A stretch of DNA of 64,000 bases, taken from Coraliomargarita sp965656715. GTDB lineage: Bacteria; Verrucomicrobiota; Verrucomicrobiia; Opitutales; Coraliomargaritaceae. Positions 44,603-54,403 of this stretch are shown in pieces. Positions within the stretch are counted from its first letter, which is position 1. The number at the start of each line of letters is the position of its first letter. The stretch lies in NCBI GenBank assembly GCA_965656715.1, contig CBFHLR010000005.1, positions 43,149-107,148 on the forward strand, read 5' to 3'. A program made the translations under genes and the position numbers. The notes under the pieces are model-generated. The model ran no database searches and was not told where the DNA came from. It saw nothing but the letters and a program-made list of their open reading frames with translations.

Positions 44603-45962
44603 TCTACTAAAGCCTGATCAGGAGCAAATCCTGAAAGTCAGCGAGCTCACTCGCCACATTAAGCGCCAACTCGAAGGTGAGTTCGCACAAGTCTGGGTGC
44701 AGGGAGAAGTCTCCAACCTACGCCGTCAAAGCTCAGGCCATGTTTACTTTTCGCTGAAAGACAGCGGCAGTCAGTTGCCCTGCGTATTGTTCGCGCGTGA
44801 CGCCGCACGACAATCCTTTCAACTGCAAGAAGGCATGGAGGTGGTGCTGTTCGGCGACCTTTCCGTATATGAACCGCACGGACGCTACCAACTCATTGCA
44901 AAGATTGCGATCGAGAGTGGAGTGGGTCGCATGCAGGCCCAGTTCGAGCAGTTGAAACGAAAGTTGCATGCCGAAGGTCTCTTCAACAAAGAGCGCAAGC
45001 AACCATTGCCCGCCCTCCCCGCGCGTATTGCCGTTGTTACCTCGCCAACTGGAGCGGCGATTAAAGACTTTCTACGCATTTTACATCGGCGCGATTACCG
45101 CGGCGAAGTGGTCATTTTCCCAGCACGCGTGCAGGGCAACGAAGCTTCCGGAGAAATCACCAAGATGCTACAACATGCCGCTGCCAGCGACCCCGGTTTT
45201 GATTTGGTAGTCATCACCCGTGGCGGTGGCAGCATCGAAGACCTCTGGGCCTTCAACGAAGAAGCGCTCGCGCGCGCAGTCGCAGCATGCCCGATCCCCG
45301 TCATTTCAGCCGTCGGTCACGAGATTGACACTGTGCTGACCGATTATGCGGCCGACCGCCGTGCTGAGACTCCTTCCGGTGCAGCAGAACTCATCTCGTC
45401 ACTCTATTTAGAGAGTTCCGAACGTGCCGAAACTGCCGGCGAGAACCTCCGCTACTACGCTGAGCAAGGACTTTCCGACGCCAAAATCCAACTTCGCGAC
45501 CTGCAAGCTCGCATGCAAATCCTCGCACCTGCGCGACAATTAGAGAGCCTCAGCCTTCGCTTGGATGACTACGAGAACCGTATCAATCAGGCATTAAAGG
45601 ATCGGCTCGCACAAAACCGGCAACGCCTATCACGCCTGCAACAAGACTTGAGCGAGCATCATCCACGCACTCGCCTCTCCCTTGCAAAGCTATCCACCAA
45701 AGAGCTGAAGCACCGTCTAGAGCGTGAAGTGCAAATACAACTCGGCCACCAACACGAGCAACTGGAATACCTCCACAAACGTCTCCAAAACAGTAGCCTG
45801 AATGCCACCATGCACCGCGGCTATGTCGTTATGCAAGCCACTGATGGCAGTATAATTGACACTGCAGCGAAAACGTCCGCCGGACAGCAATTAAAGGCTC
45901 GCTTCCATGATGGCAGCACCAAGGTCGAAGTCCTTCAGGATCAGCAGTCTCACAAAAAATAA
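44592..45962 (+). CDS. xseA: Exodeoxyribonuclease VII large subunit
   Basis: A 456-residue nuclease subunit. The OB-fold (about 15-105) contains FAQVWVQGEVSNLRRQSSGHVYFSLKD, then the catalytic region VVTSPTGAAIKDFL, VVITRGGGSIEDLWAFNEE and SAVGHEIDTVLTDYAAD, and a long coiled-coil C-terminus. xseB was not found next to it. It is translationally overlapped with the TVP38-like gene, an unusual pairing. Confidence 0.96.
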   Translation: MLDDLLKPDQEQILKVSELTRHIKRQLEGEFAQVWVQGEVSNLRRQSSGHVYFSLKDSGSQLPCVLFARDAARQSFQLQEGMEVVLFGDLSVYEPHGRYQLIAKIAIESGVGRMQAQFEQLKRKLHAEGLFNKERKQPLPALPARIAVVTSPTGAAIKDFLRILHRRDYRGEVVIFPARVQGNEASGEITKMLQHAAASDPGFDLVVITRGGGSIEDLWAFNEEALARAVAACPIPVISAVGHEIDTVLTDYAADRRAETPSGAAELISSLYLESSERAETAGENLRYYAEQGLSDAKIQLRDLQARMQILAPARQLESLSLRLDDYENRINQALKDRLAQNRQRLSRLQQDLSEHHPRTRLSLAKLSTKELKHRLEREVQIQLGHQHEQLEYLHKRLQNSSLNATMHRGYVVMQATDGSIIDTAAKTSAGQQLKARFHDGSTKVEVLQDQQSHKK

Positions 45963-46024
45963 AAAGCGAAAATTACGTAGTTTAACGTATAGCACTATAG
46001 GGGCTAATAGGCTAATATGGCCTC

Positions 46025-46312
46025 ATGAGTGCTTCAGGTCTCAAAGATATACGCTTAAGCTTCCAGACACAGTTTGGACTATTCGTGATCGAGACGGACC
46101 CGACGATGCCCGAGATGCTCGTCCTCAAACTAGACTTCGTCGATAAGCACACCCAAATACTCGGGCACTATTACCAGATAAACGATGCAATTACAGACGT
46201 CGTGCAGCAAAAATGCGGTTTCTCAGAATGGGACACACTGCCGATACCCGAACTGCCTCATCGCGTGTTCGACATCACCTGCTGGAAGAGCGATACAAGC
46301 GTCGCGGCTTAA
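46025..46312 (+). CDS. Small unknown protein
   Basis: A 95-residue protein with no recognised family. It is rich in aromatic and acidic residues (FQTQFGLFVIETDP, HYYQINDAITDVVQQKCG) and has no signal peptide. It follows xseA by 62 nt and ends in a 4-nt stop overlap (TTAA at 46309-46312) with the convergent response regulator. It is too unlike xseB to be that subunit. Coding status rests on codon-consistent composition and tight packing. Confidence 0.55.
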   Translation: MSASGLKDIRLSFQTQFGLFVIETDPTMPEMLVLKLDFVDKHTQILGHYYQINDAITDVVQQKCGFSEWDTLPIPELPHRVFDITCWKSDTSVAA

Positions 46313-46980
46313 TGCTTTTGGTGCGAGACTGAGGTCCAATCCAGACCGCCCTTGTGTTTCACAATCCCTTTTTCCAATGCAAAGCGCACTAAGCTCGCGC
46401 TATCCGTGATCCCCAGCTTCTTCATCATATTGTGCTTATGCCGGCGCACAGTGAAGGCACTGATCCCCATCGTCTCACCGACTTCCTCGTGAGTCTGTCC
46501 CTGAGCCACGGCACGCAATACCTGCAGCTCACGTTCGGATAGCACCTTGTAATACGCCTCAGGGTCTTCCCACATTTCCTCAATCAACATCTGTGCATTG
46601 ACTGAGTAGTATGGATGCCCCGCCATCGTTTCGTTAAAAGCGGCAAAGAGCACCTCCAGAGAGAGTTCTTCCTTGTGCACAAAGCCAAGAATCCCGGAAC
46701 GATTCACTTCGCGAATAGTATACTCATCACACTCGCTAGAGATCGCCAGCACACGCTGATCCAGATCCTGTTCTAAAATCCGACGGGCAAGCGACAAGCC
46801 ATCCAAGTTGGGCAGCATCAGATCCAAAACGACAAAATCAACCGTATATTCTTGATACAACTCCCAGGCCTCTTCGCCATCACCAGCTTCAATGACTTCC
46901 TCAAAATCGAATTCACGTGCCACCACACTAGCGAGCAATTCACGGACAAGTTCTTCATCTTCTACTACCAGTGCTTTCAT
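46309..46980 (-). CDS. LuxR/NarL-type response regulator
   Basis: A 223-residue two-domain regulator. The receiver domain (1-120) has the acidic pocket VEDEE, the phospho-Asp in FVVLDLMLPN and the Lys in GFVHKEE. The C-terminal GerE helix-turn-helix (about 148-205) contains LSERELQVLRAVAQGQTHEE and TVRRHKHNMMKKLG. No sensor kinase is adjacent except the hybrid protein divergently placed at 47294, which may be its partner. Confidence 0.92.
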   Translation of the reverse strand: MKALVVEDEELVRELLASVVAREFDFEEVIEAGDGEEAWELYQEYTVDFVVLDLMLPNLDGLSLARRILEQDLDQRVLAISSECDEYTIREVNRSGILGFVHKEELSLEVLFAAFNETMAGHPYYSVNAQMLIEEMWEDPEAYYKVLSERELQVLRAVAQGQTHEEVGETMGISAFTVRRHKHNMMKKLGITDSASLVRFALEKGIVKHKGGLDWTSVSHQKH

Positions 46981-47293
46981 TCAATCTAAATTAACCTCCG
47001 TAAGCCGAACACGGCGAGTCCTTAATCATATACAGATACAAATGCGCCGCTCTAAGAGACCCCCTAACTTCTCTTTGAGCGGCGACTTACTATCACCCCT
47101 AACAGGTAAATTATTGCTAAAATTTCGAGAGATTGGTCGACCACCAATACTCAATAAAAACCAATCTAGCTCATTGCGGATATTTGACAACTTTTCCAAT
47201 TAGTCCTTTTGCACCAAAATAACGCTTTTTTAAAAAAGAAGGGACTCTATTTTCGAATAGAGTCCCTTCTTCAAGCGCAGTGAAGGAAGGCTA
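46981..47293. other. 313-bp divergent intergenic region
   Basis: This gap between two divergent signalling genes is AT-rich. It holds no recognised gene. The only strong element is the 36-nt hairpin at 47236-47271 described separately. Confidence 0.7.
47236..47271. promoter_or_regulatory. 16-bp perfect hairpin with TTCG loop
   Basis: AAGAAGGGACTCTATT, loop TTCG, and its exact complement AATAGAGTCCCTTCTT. It lies 22 nt upstream of the ATG at 47294. As a plus-strand RNA it would be a very stable UUCG hairpin just before an AAGGAAGG Shine-Dalgarno. On the minus strand it is followed by T-rich DNA and could terminate antisense transcripts. Confidence 0.8.
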
Positions 47294-48562
47294 ATGACAC
47301 TTCCGAATCGACTCCATGCCATCGATACACAAACTAGCCAAACAACACTCACCACCGTGTTAAACACGACACTGGAAATGAAGCCTCGCCACAGCTCACC
47401 ACACCACGTCCCACAAAATCGTATCGAAGCATTCGACGTGCATCAGTTGATTCAGGAAGTGATTACGATCTTCGAGGCTGAAGCCAGCAACAAAGACATC
47501 GAGCTCCAGTATAAACTCATCAATCCCGTCGACTCACTCTGGATTGGTGCCCCAATTGCGACTCGACGCATCCTGATTAGGCTTCTGTCGAGCGCCATTC
47601 ATGACATTTCTAGAGGATCGATCAGGCTCGAGTTGGAAGCCAAGTATGCAGATACAGTCAAAGCATGCTTCTCAATTACGGACGGCAACATCGGTCTCTC
47701 GGATACATTGCATCAACAACTCGTTCTAGCACGTGACATGGCAAGCGAACTCGGTGGCACAGTCGAACTCGATAACAGTTGCCCCAACGGGACACGCCTT
47801 CGCCTGACACTTTATTTTGAGGTCGGTGATCTGGTTGATCCAGCTACCACGCCGCGCCGACAAGCAGTCCGCAAGCTCTTGCAAAACCGCCGCGCACTCG
47901 TTGCGGACGATTTGGATTTCAACCGCTATATTAATACTGAAATTTTAAGTCGTATGGGTGCAGACGTCGTCACTGCACAGGATGGCACCGAAGCGCTTCA
48001 ACAACTCCAAAGCGAACAACACGACCTCGCCCTACTGGACATCGACATGCCTGGACTCTCTGGCATCGAAGTCGTCCAGCAATATCTGAGTAGCAAGCCT
48101 AGCCGACCAACTCAGTTTATTGCACTCAGCGCACATGCAACCGGCGAGATGGAACATGCCTGCATCGCTGCCGGCTTCAAATACTTCATCCACAAGCCGC
48201 TCACACAAAAAAAAATTACTGCGCAGCTAGCCGAAACATTTAATCTCACCGAGCAGCCAAACGACACGAGTCTTCTAGAGTATCTAGCCCAAGATTCACC
48301 AACTGCTCTCGAACAGCTCAAGGCCCGCCAACAGAAAGCCTTCCAACTCGAGCTACAGACATTAAAGAAACAGCATGCCGACAATGATGTCGCGGGGCAA
48401 CGACGCGCCGTGCACAAGCTCACCGGAGTCGCCAGTATACAGCGCGACCCCCTAATCATCGAATTACTCGAACAACTTTCGGCTGGCCTCAAAGCACAAG
48501 CATCACCGCATTCAATTGCCGGACTGATCCACCAACTCAGCGACCAGATCGAGAACCAATAG
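47294..48562 (+). CDS. Signalling protein: degenerate HATPase, receiver and Hpt-like domains
   Basis: A 422-residue protein. Residues about 45-175 resemble a histidine-kinase ATPase domain (RILIRLLSSAIHDI in N-box position, GLSDTLHQ and NGTRLRLTLYF in G-box positions), but the N-box Asn is Ser and no dimerisation/phospho-His domain precedes it. Residues 195-315 are a receiver (VADDLDFNRY, ALLDIDMPGLSG, KPLT). Residues 330-420 end with HKLTGVA, an Hpt-like His motif. A true Shine-Dalgarno AAGGAAGG precedes the ATG. It is divergent from a LuxR-type regulator. Confidence 0.8.
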   Translation: MTLPNRLHAIDTQTSQTTLTTVLNTTLEMKPRHSSPHHVPQNRIEAFDVHQLIQEVITIFEAEASNKDIELQYKLINPVDSLWIGAPIATRRILIRLLSSAIHDISRGSIRLELEAKYADTVKACFSITDGNIGLSDTLHQQLVLARDMASELGGTVELDNSCPNGTRLRLTLYFEVGDLVDPATTPRRQAVRKLLQNRRALVADDLDFNRYINTEILSRMGADVVTAQDGTEALQQLQSEQHDLALLDIDMPGLSGIEVVQQYLSSKPSRPTQFIALSAHATGEMEHACIAAGFKYFIHKPLTQKKITAQLAETFNLTEQPNDTSLLEYLAQDSPTALEQLKARQQKAFQLELQTLKKQHADNDVAGQRRAVHKLTGVASIQRDPLIIELLEQLSAGLKAQASPHSIAGLIHQLSDQIENQ

Positions 48563-48563
48563 C

Positions 48564-49259
48564 TCAATAGCCCCGCGATCCATACAAGGCAGTGCCCACG
48601 CGGATCTGCGTTGAACCCGCTGCAATCGCCTGCTCCAAGTCGCCCGTCATCCCCATCGAAAGTTCAGGCAGCTCAACCGAATACTGCTGCTCTAATTGAT
48701 CTCTAAGAGCGCGAAGACGGTCAAAAGTCCCACGAGCAACTGCGGGATCGTCGTCAAGTGGAGCAATTGTCATCAAGCCCTCAACCTTCAAATGCTCTGC
48801 CGCGATCGCAGCTTCAAGTGCTGCTGGCAGCTGCTCCGCCGTGAAGCCATACTTATTCGGATCTTCACCCGCATTGCACTGTAACAGAATCGGCATCGAC
48901 TGACCGCTTTCACCGCAAAGGCGATCGATACGATTCAATAATTTCAAAGAATCCACCGACTGAATGCGGTCAAAGACCGCAACGGCGTCCTTGACCTTAT
49001 TTGACTGTAAATGCCCGATCAGCTCCCAACGAACTGTCGTCTCGGTCTGTTTATGCTTATCAGCAGCCTCCTGCACACGGTTCTCACCGACTGCCGTCAA
49101 GCCAGCACGTGCAGCATACGCCACGGCATCCTCCGGGTGATTCTTAGTAACTGGCAACAGCTGCACACTTTCGAGCGGTCGCTCAGCTGCCACGCAGGCA
49201 GCCTCGATACGCGCACGCACCGCATTCAAATTCGCTTCAAAATCAGTGTAGGCTAGCAT
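48564..49259 (-). CDS. YggS-family PLP homeostasis protein
   Basis: A 231-residue single-domain PLP-binding protein (PLPHP/COG0325). The PLP lysine is in LLPVTKNHP (about 36-44), VGENRVQEAADK and WELIGHLQSNK follow, and SMGMTGDLEQAIAAGSTQIR ends the barrel. It maintains vitamin B6 pools. It is convergent with the preceding signalling gene with a 1-nt gap. Confidence 0.95.
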   Translation of the reverse strand: MLAYTDFEANLNAVRARIEAACVAAERPLESVQLLPVTKNHPEDAVAYAARAGLTAVGENRVQEAADKHKQTETTVRWELIGHLQSNKVKDAVAVFDRIQSVDSLKLLNRIDRLCGESGQSMPILLQCNAGEDPNKYGFTAEQLPAALEAAIAAEHLKVEGLMTIAPLDDDPAVARGTFDRLRALRDQLEQQYSVELPELSMGMTGDLEQAIAAGSTQIRVGTALYGSRGY

Positions 49260-49353
49260 GGACTATAAGAGAAGTAGGCTATTAGCAAAACTAACATAAG
49301 TTTTTCTATATAAATTCTTGATTTCCTATTAGTTGTAATTATACAGACTTTTT

Positions 49354-50271
49354 ATGCACGTAGAAAATTTCAAAATCTTTTCCGACCTCGTGGAAAGCGA
49401 AAGCTTCTCCCGCGCGGCCAAACTCAACGGCATCACTCAATCTGCGGTGAGTCAGCAGCTGCGTGCAATGGAAAAGCATTTCAACATCCTGATTGTTGAT
49501 CGCAGCCAGAAGCAATTCCGCCTGACACGCGAAGGCCAGAAACTCTACGAATCCGCCAAGGAAATCCTCTATCTCTACGACAAGCTCAACAGCGAGCTGC
49601 AAGAGATGAAGAAAGTCATCAGTGGCACCATCCACATCTCCACGGTTTACAGTATCGGCCTACACGAGTTACCACCTTATGTGAAAGTGTTCCTCGCTAA
49701 GTATCCTGAGGTCAATGTGCGTGTAGAATACCGCCGTGCCAACATGGTCTATGAGGACGTGCTCACCAACTCAATCGACCTCGGCTTGATCGCCTATCCG
49801 CAAAAGCACAAGCAACTCGAAGTGCTCCCCTTCCACGATGATGAACTCGTGTTGGTCGTCAGCCCGGAACACGAATTTGCCGACAAAGGCACACTGGATA
49901 TTCAAGACGTCGCAGGACAGAAGTTCATCGGTTTCGAGCCGGATATCCCGACTCGCAAGGCAACCGACCAGATTTTCAAGGAAGCCAACATCGAAGCCGA
50001 TCCAGTCATGGAATTCGACAATGTGGAAACCGTGAAGCGTGCAGTCGAAATCAACGCTGGTATCGCCATCCTGCCACGCACCACAGTCACCCGCGAAGAA
50101 GCCCAAGGCCTCCTCAAAGTCTTGACCTTCAGTAATCAAGTTTACAAGCGCCCGCTCGCACTGATCCACCGCAAGGGGCGCGTGCTGACTCCGGCAATGA
50201 AGAAGCTCATCGATCTCCTCACCTCCAAGGACCTCAATCAGCTCGAGGCCGACGAAGCGAAAAAAGATTAG
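49354..50271 (+). CDS. LysR-family transcriptional regulator, CysB/CysL-like
   Basis: A 305-residue regulator. The N-terminal winged HTH is FSRAAKLNGITQSAVSQQLR (about 18-37). The effector domain has ISGTIHISTVYSIGLHEL near residue 90 and is of the Rossmann-like PBP type. It is divergent from yggS. Sulfur or redox metabolism is a family guess only. Confidence 0.93.
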   Translation: MHVENFKIFSDLVESESFSRAAKLNGITQSAVSQQLRAMEKHFNILIVDRSQKQFRLTREGQKLYESAKEILYLYDKLNSELQEMKKVISGTIHISTVYSIGLHELPPYVKVFLAKYPEVNVRVEYRRANMVYEDVLTNSIDLGLIAYPQKHKQLEVLPFHDDELVLVVSPEHEFADKGTLDIQDVAGQKFIGFEPDIPTRKATDQIFKEANIEADPVMEFDNVETVKRAVEINAGIAILPRTTVTREEAQGLLKVLTFSNQVYKRPLALIHRKGRVLTPAMKKLIDLLTSKDLNQLEADEAKKD

Positions 50272-50340
50272 GCCGAACACTTGCAGTCGAGGAAGAGGGA
50301 ACCTTTATTGGCCCTCCGTTGACTCTTCCTTTCAACTGCA

Positions 50341-53300
50341 ATGAAGTTTTTCAGTCTTTTTCTTTCATCACTTACAATCGCCAGCAGCGTATTCGCTGCC
50401 AATGAAGCTGCGCCAGCCCCTGAACTTCCAGGCGGCATTGAGCACGTCCAGACACTCGATGGCATCGAGGAGTATAAGCTCACCAGCAACGGCCTAAGAG
50501 TGTTGCTCGTCCCTAATGAGGGGCTTCCTGTGGCCAGTGTCATGGTCACCTATCTGGTGGGCTCGCGCAACGAAGTCACTGGCACAACAGGCGCCACGCA
50601 CATCCTTGAGCACATGATGTTCAAAGGCACTGAGCGCTTCAACAGCAGCGACGGCTCCGACTACTCCAGCCAAATGGAACGGATTGGCGCGCGCTCCAAC
50701 GCAACGACCTACTTCGACCGCACCAACTACTACTCGGTCCTGCCCAGCGAGTATGTCTCACTCGCGATTGAGCTTGAGGCCGACCGCATGCGTAACCTCC
50801 GGATCAGTGAAGAGGACCTCGCCTCCGAGATGACCGTCGTGCGCAACGAATACGAACGCGGAGAGAACAACCCAGTTCGCACGCTCATCAAAGAAATCTA
50901 CGCGACAGCATTTATGGCGCAGCCCTATGGGCACCCCACTATCGGCTGGCTCTCGGATATTGAAAATACCAACCCCGAGAAACTGCGTGCATTTTACGAT
51001 ACCTTCTACTGGCCCGAGAATACCTACCTGACTGTCATTGGTGGCTTCGACAAGGTGCACACCCTCGAAGCGATACTCGAGCACTACGCGCAGATTCCAA
51101 ACTCCCCCAACCCGATCCCGCAGGTTGACACCGTGGAACCCGAGCAACTCGGCGCACGTCGATTGACCATGGAACGTGCCGGTCAGGTGGGTGTCGTCGC
51201 GATCGCTTACAAAGTGCCAGCTGGCACACACGACGACTGGGCAGCCCTCTGGCTCCTCCAGCAAATCATCGGTGCCGACAAGACTGGACGCCTCTACCGC
51301 GCACTCGACGATAAGGGCAAAGCCAGCGCGACCTTCACCTTTGCGCCACAACTGCGGGACCCCAGCCTGTTCTTCTTCGCCGCATACATGACACCCGATG
51401 CGACGCATGAAGAAACAGAATCCATCATGCTCGACGAGATCGAGAAGGTCGTTGCCAACGGCGTCTCGGAGGACGAGCTCGCTCGTGCAAAATCGGTCAT
51501 TCAGGCAAACACCGTATATGGCCGCGATGGTCCCTTTGCGATCGCATCCGAAATCAACGAATCCATCGCGATGGGCGACTGGACGACTTACATCACCATT
51601 CCGCAAGCCATTCAGGATGTGACGACAGAGGACATCCAACGCGTTGCGAACGACTATTTCGTTTCCCGTAACAGCACGACCGGGTGGTTCGTCCCACAAA
51701 AAGCCACGGTCGCCAGCACCACAGGCCGCATCCATGGCCCCAACTACTTCCGCGACCCGGAAATCTTCGGTCCCGAACACAATCAGCCTGTTGCATCAGC
51801 TGAACTCACTCCCAGCGCACCGACGGAAGTCGATTTCGCGAGCCAGATGCAGCACACCACCGTTGGAGGTATCGAACTCATCGCGATTGATGTGCCGATC
51901 GAGAATGTCGTCTCCTTCGTTGGCAGTTTCGCCGCTGGCGACAGTCTTAGCCCAGCCGACGCACCCACTCTGGCTGGCCTCACCGCGGCAATGCTCGACC
52001 AAGGCACTGAGCGCAACGACCGCTTTGCCATCGCCAAGCGCCTCAATACTTTAGGTGCAGAGATCGGCTTTGCTTCAGACGCTCACAGTCTAAGCTTCTC
52101 CGGACAATTTCTCCGCAAGGATGCAGGGCTCGTCATGGGCCTACTTGCAGAGCAGCTGCGCATGCCAGCCTTTGACCCGGAGGTATTGGAGACGTTGAAA
52201 ACCCGCCAGAAGTCTGGCCTTCTCCAAGCTCTGGAAAGTCCTGACTACCAAGCCGAAGCCGAACTCAATCGACAACTCTACCCGGTCGGGCACCCAAATT
52301 ACAATGAACGCATCGAAACGCTTATTGCCGACTTAGACGAAACGGCCATCGAAGACATTCGCGCCTTCCACAGCGAGCACTACGGCCCGAAATCAATGAC
52401 ATTGGTGTTTGCCGGTGACATCAACTTCGAGCAGCTCACTGCAGCGGTCGAGACCGCATTTGCCGACTGGGACGGTGGCATCGATTACCCAGCCGAACAG
52501 CCCGCGGCACTTGAAAACGAGGCCCGCAGCGAACGTATCCAGATTGCCGACAAGCCCAGCGTTTCAGTGCGCTATGGCTTCAACACTGGTCTGCGTCGCA
52601 CCGATGACGACTACCTGCCCTTCATGGTCGGCAACTATCTGCTCGGTGGCAGTTTCGGCTCGAGACTCATGCAAGAAGTGCGCAAGGAACGCGGCTTAAC
52701 CTACGCGATCTACTCAGGGCATACTGGCGACATTATGACCCCAGGTCATTGGCAGCTCAGTGCGAGTTTTGGCCCCGCAATACTGAATGACGGACTGAGC
52801 GCAACAGACGCCGTGCTGAAAGAATGGCGCAACAAGGGTGTGACTGAAGAGGAAGTGCAAGCAGCCATTCAGACCCTCAAAGGCTCATACATGGTTCGCC
52901 TCTCCACGACTAGCAGTATCGCAGGCCAGGTCCACAGCTTTGTTCAACGCGGCTTGGCCGCCGACTACGTCGATCAATATCCACAGCAACTCGACACCAT
53001 CACTGCTGCCGACGTAAATGCAGCGATTAAGAAATATCTCCATCCCAAGACGATGACCAGAGTCATGGCTGGCTCCTTCGGCGAGGCCGCCGACGAGTCA
53101 ATACCGACAAGCACGGCGCAAACGCAAAAAGTCAGTGTGCGCCTCGATACTCCGGACGCCGGTTGGTCAGTCGCCATCGACAAGATTTATCAGCTCAAGG
53201 ACAACCTAATCGTCATTTCCAAGCTCAGCAAAGAAGGCGACATGGCCGCTCAGGTCATCAGCACCGTCTCGGACAGCATCAGCATTCCCGTCGTGGATGA

Positions 53301-53436
53301 AGGCACCACCATTCGCCACTATATCCTCGGCCGCACTTGGAACTGGGGCGACAAAGAGAACTACAGCTTCATCGACAACCTGAATCCACTCCAGAGCGCC
53401 ATCCAACAAGGTGAACTAATTTACGAAAAGGAGTAA
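50341..53436 (+). CDS. Tandem M16-family metalloprotease with C-terminal extension
   Basis: A 1031-residue exported protein. A signal peptide (1-19, cleavage near FAA) precedes the first M16 domain with the inverted zinc motif HILEH (His87-Glu90-His91), and a second, zinc-less M16 domain starts near residue 500 with ETPVxx-like strands and FGSRLMQEVRKERGLTYA near 770. It is a pitrilysin/PqqL-like periplasmic peptidase. The last 110 residues (from about 920) form an extra domain with no family I recognise. Confidence 0.9.
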   Translation: MKFFSLFLSSLTIASSVFAANEAAPAPELPGGIEHVQTLDGIEEYKLTSNGLRVLLVPNEGLPVASVMVTYLVGSRNEVTGTTGATHILEHMMFKGTERFNSSDGSDYSSQMERIGARSNATTYFDRTNYYSVLPSEYVSLAIELEADRMRNLRISEEDLASEMTVVRNEYERGENNPVRTLIKEIYATAFMAQPYGHPTIGWLSDIENTNPEKLRAFYDTFYWPENTYLTVIGGFDKVHTLEAILEHYAQIPNSPNPIPQVDTVEPEQLGARRLTMERAGQVGVVAIAYKVPAGTHDDWAALWLLQQIIGADKTGRLYRALDDKGKASATFTFAPQLRDPSLFFFAAYMTPDATHEETESIMLDEIEKVVANGVSEDELARAKSVIQANTVYGRDGPFAIASEINESIAMGDWTTYITIPQAIQDVTTEDIQRVANDYFVSRNSTTGWFVPQKATVASTTGRIHGPNYFRDPEIFGPEHNQPVASAELTPSAPTEVDFASQMQHTTVGGIELIAIDVPIENVVSFVGSFAAGDSLSPADAPTLAGLTAAMLDQGTERNDRFAIAKRLNTLGAEIGFASDAHSLSFSGQFLRKDAGLVMGLLAEQLRMPAFDPEVLETLKTRQKSGLLQALESPDYQAEAELNRQLYPVGHPNYNERIETLIADLDETAIEDIRAFHSEHYGPKSMTLVFAGDINFEQLTAAVETAFADWDGGIDYPAEQPAALENEARSERIQIADKPSVSVRYGFNTGLRRTDDDYLPFMVGNYLLGGSFGSRLMQEVRKERGLTYAIYSGHTGDIMTPGHWQLSASFGPAILNDGLSATDAVLKEWRNKGVTEEEVQAAIQTLKGSYMVRLSTTSSIAGQVHSFVQRGLAADYVDQYPQQLDTITAADVNAAIKKYLHPKTMTRVMAGSFGEAADESIPTSTAQTQKVSVRLDTPDAGWSVAIDKIYQLKDNLIVISKLSKEGDMAAQVISTVSDSISIPVVDEGTTIRHYILGRTWNWGDKENYSFIDNLNPLQSAIQQGELIYEKE

Positions 53437-53437
53437 A

Positions 53438-53504
53438 GGTAGGGTTCATTATCCTTAACGAACCGGCATCACTACTCGGCACGATAAGCATATCGTGCCC
53501 TACC
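53438..53504. repeat. GTAG-footed REP pair, family D
   Basis: Left half GTAGGGTTCATTATCCTTAA followed by CGAACC; right half, read on the minus strand, GTAGGGCACGATATGCTTAT plus CGTGCC. Each folds as a hairpin with a GTAG foot; GTAG tetranucleotides lie at the outer edges. It sits between the M16 gene stop and the shared terminator. Confidence 0.85.
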
Positions 53505-53516
53505 ACCCTCCAATAT

Positions 53517-53555
53517 AAAAAAGGCCGACCCGTTGAACGGGTCGGCCTTTTAATT
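53517..53555. terminator. Bidirectional intrinsic terminator, M16 gene / rplT
   Basis: A 15-bp stem (AAAAGGCCGACCCGT / ACGGGTCGGCCTTTT) with TGA loop, with an A-run on the left and T-run on the right. It serves two convergent operons. Confidence 0.93.
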
Positions 53556-53587
53556 AAAAATCAGAGTTTCGTCTGAATTGCTATATA

Positions 53588-53956
<369 letters not shown>

Positions 53957-54063
53957 TGTATCTCTCTCGTTTAGGTCGCTGCCAGGTCGCCCATTTTCAT
54001 GTTACCCGGCTAGCGTGAGTTCTTGTTGTCAAACGTTCGACTTAAGCGTGTGAAACATTCGCA

Positions 54064-54255
<192 letters not shown>

Positions 54256-54403
54256 GAGAAATTTTGGGAAAGCCGTGCAAAACACAGCTTCAAGCCGTCC
54301 TTGTAAAGCACATTCTGCGCTTTTCTTGGAATCAGATGGTGGCCCTTTTGAGCGTTGAATCCGCTCTAAAGATCGCCGATTAGTTAAAATCCGACACACA
54401 AAA

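Noticed and set aside
46025..46312. xseB (exonuclease VII small subunit)
   Set aside because: The 95-residue protein is not the short coiled-coil expected of XseB and carries Cys and aromatic residues; kept as unknown.
50758..51780. 340-residue minus-strand frame within the M16 gene
   Set aside because: Overlaps the zinc-binding domain of the M16 protease and has no family resemblance.
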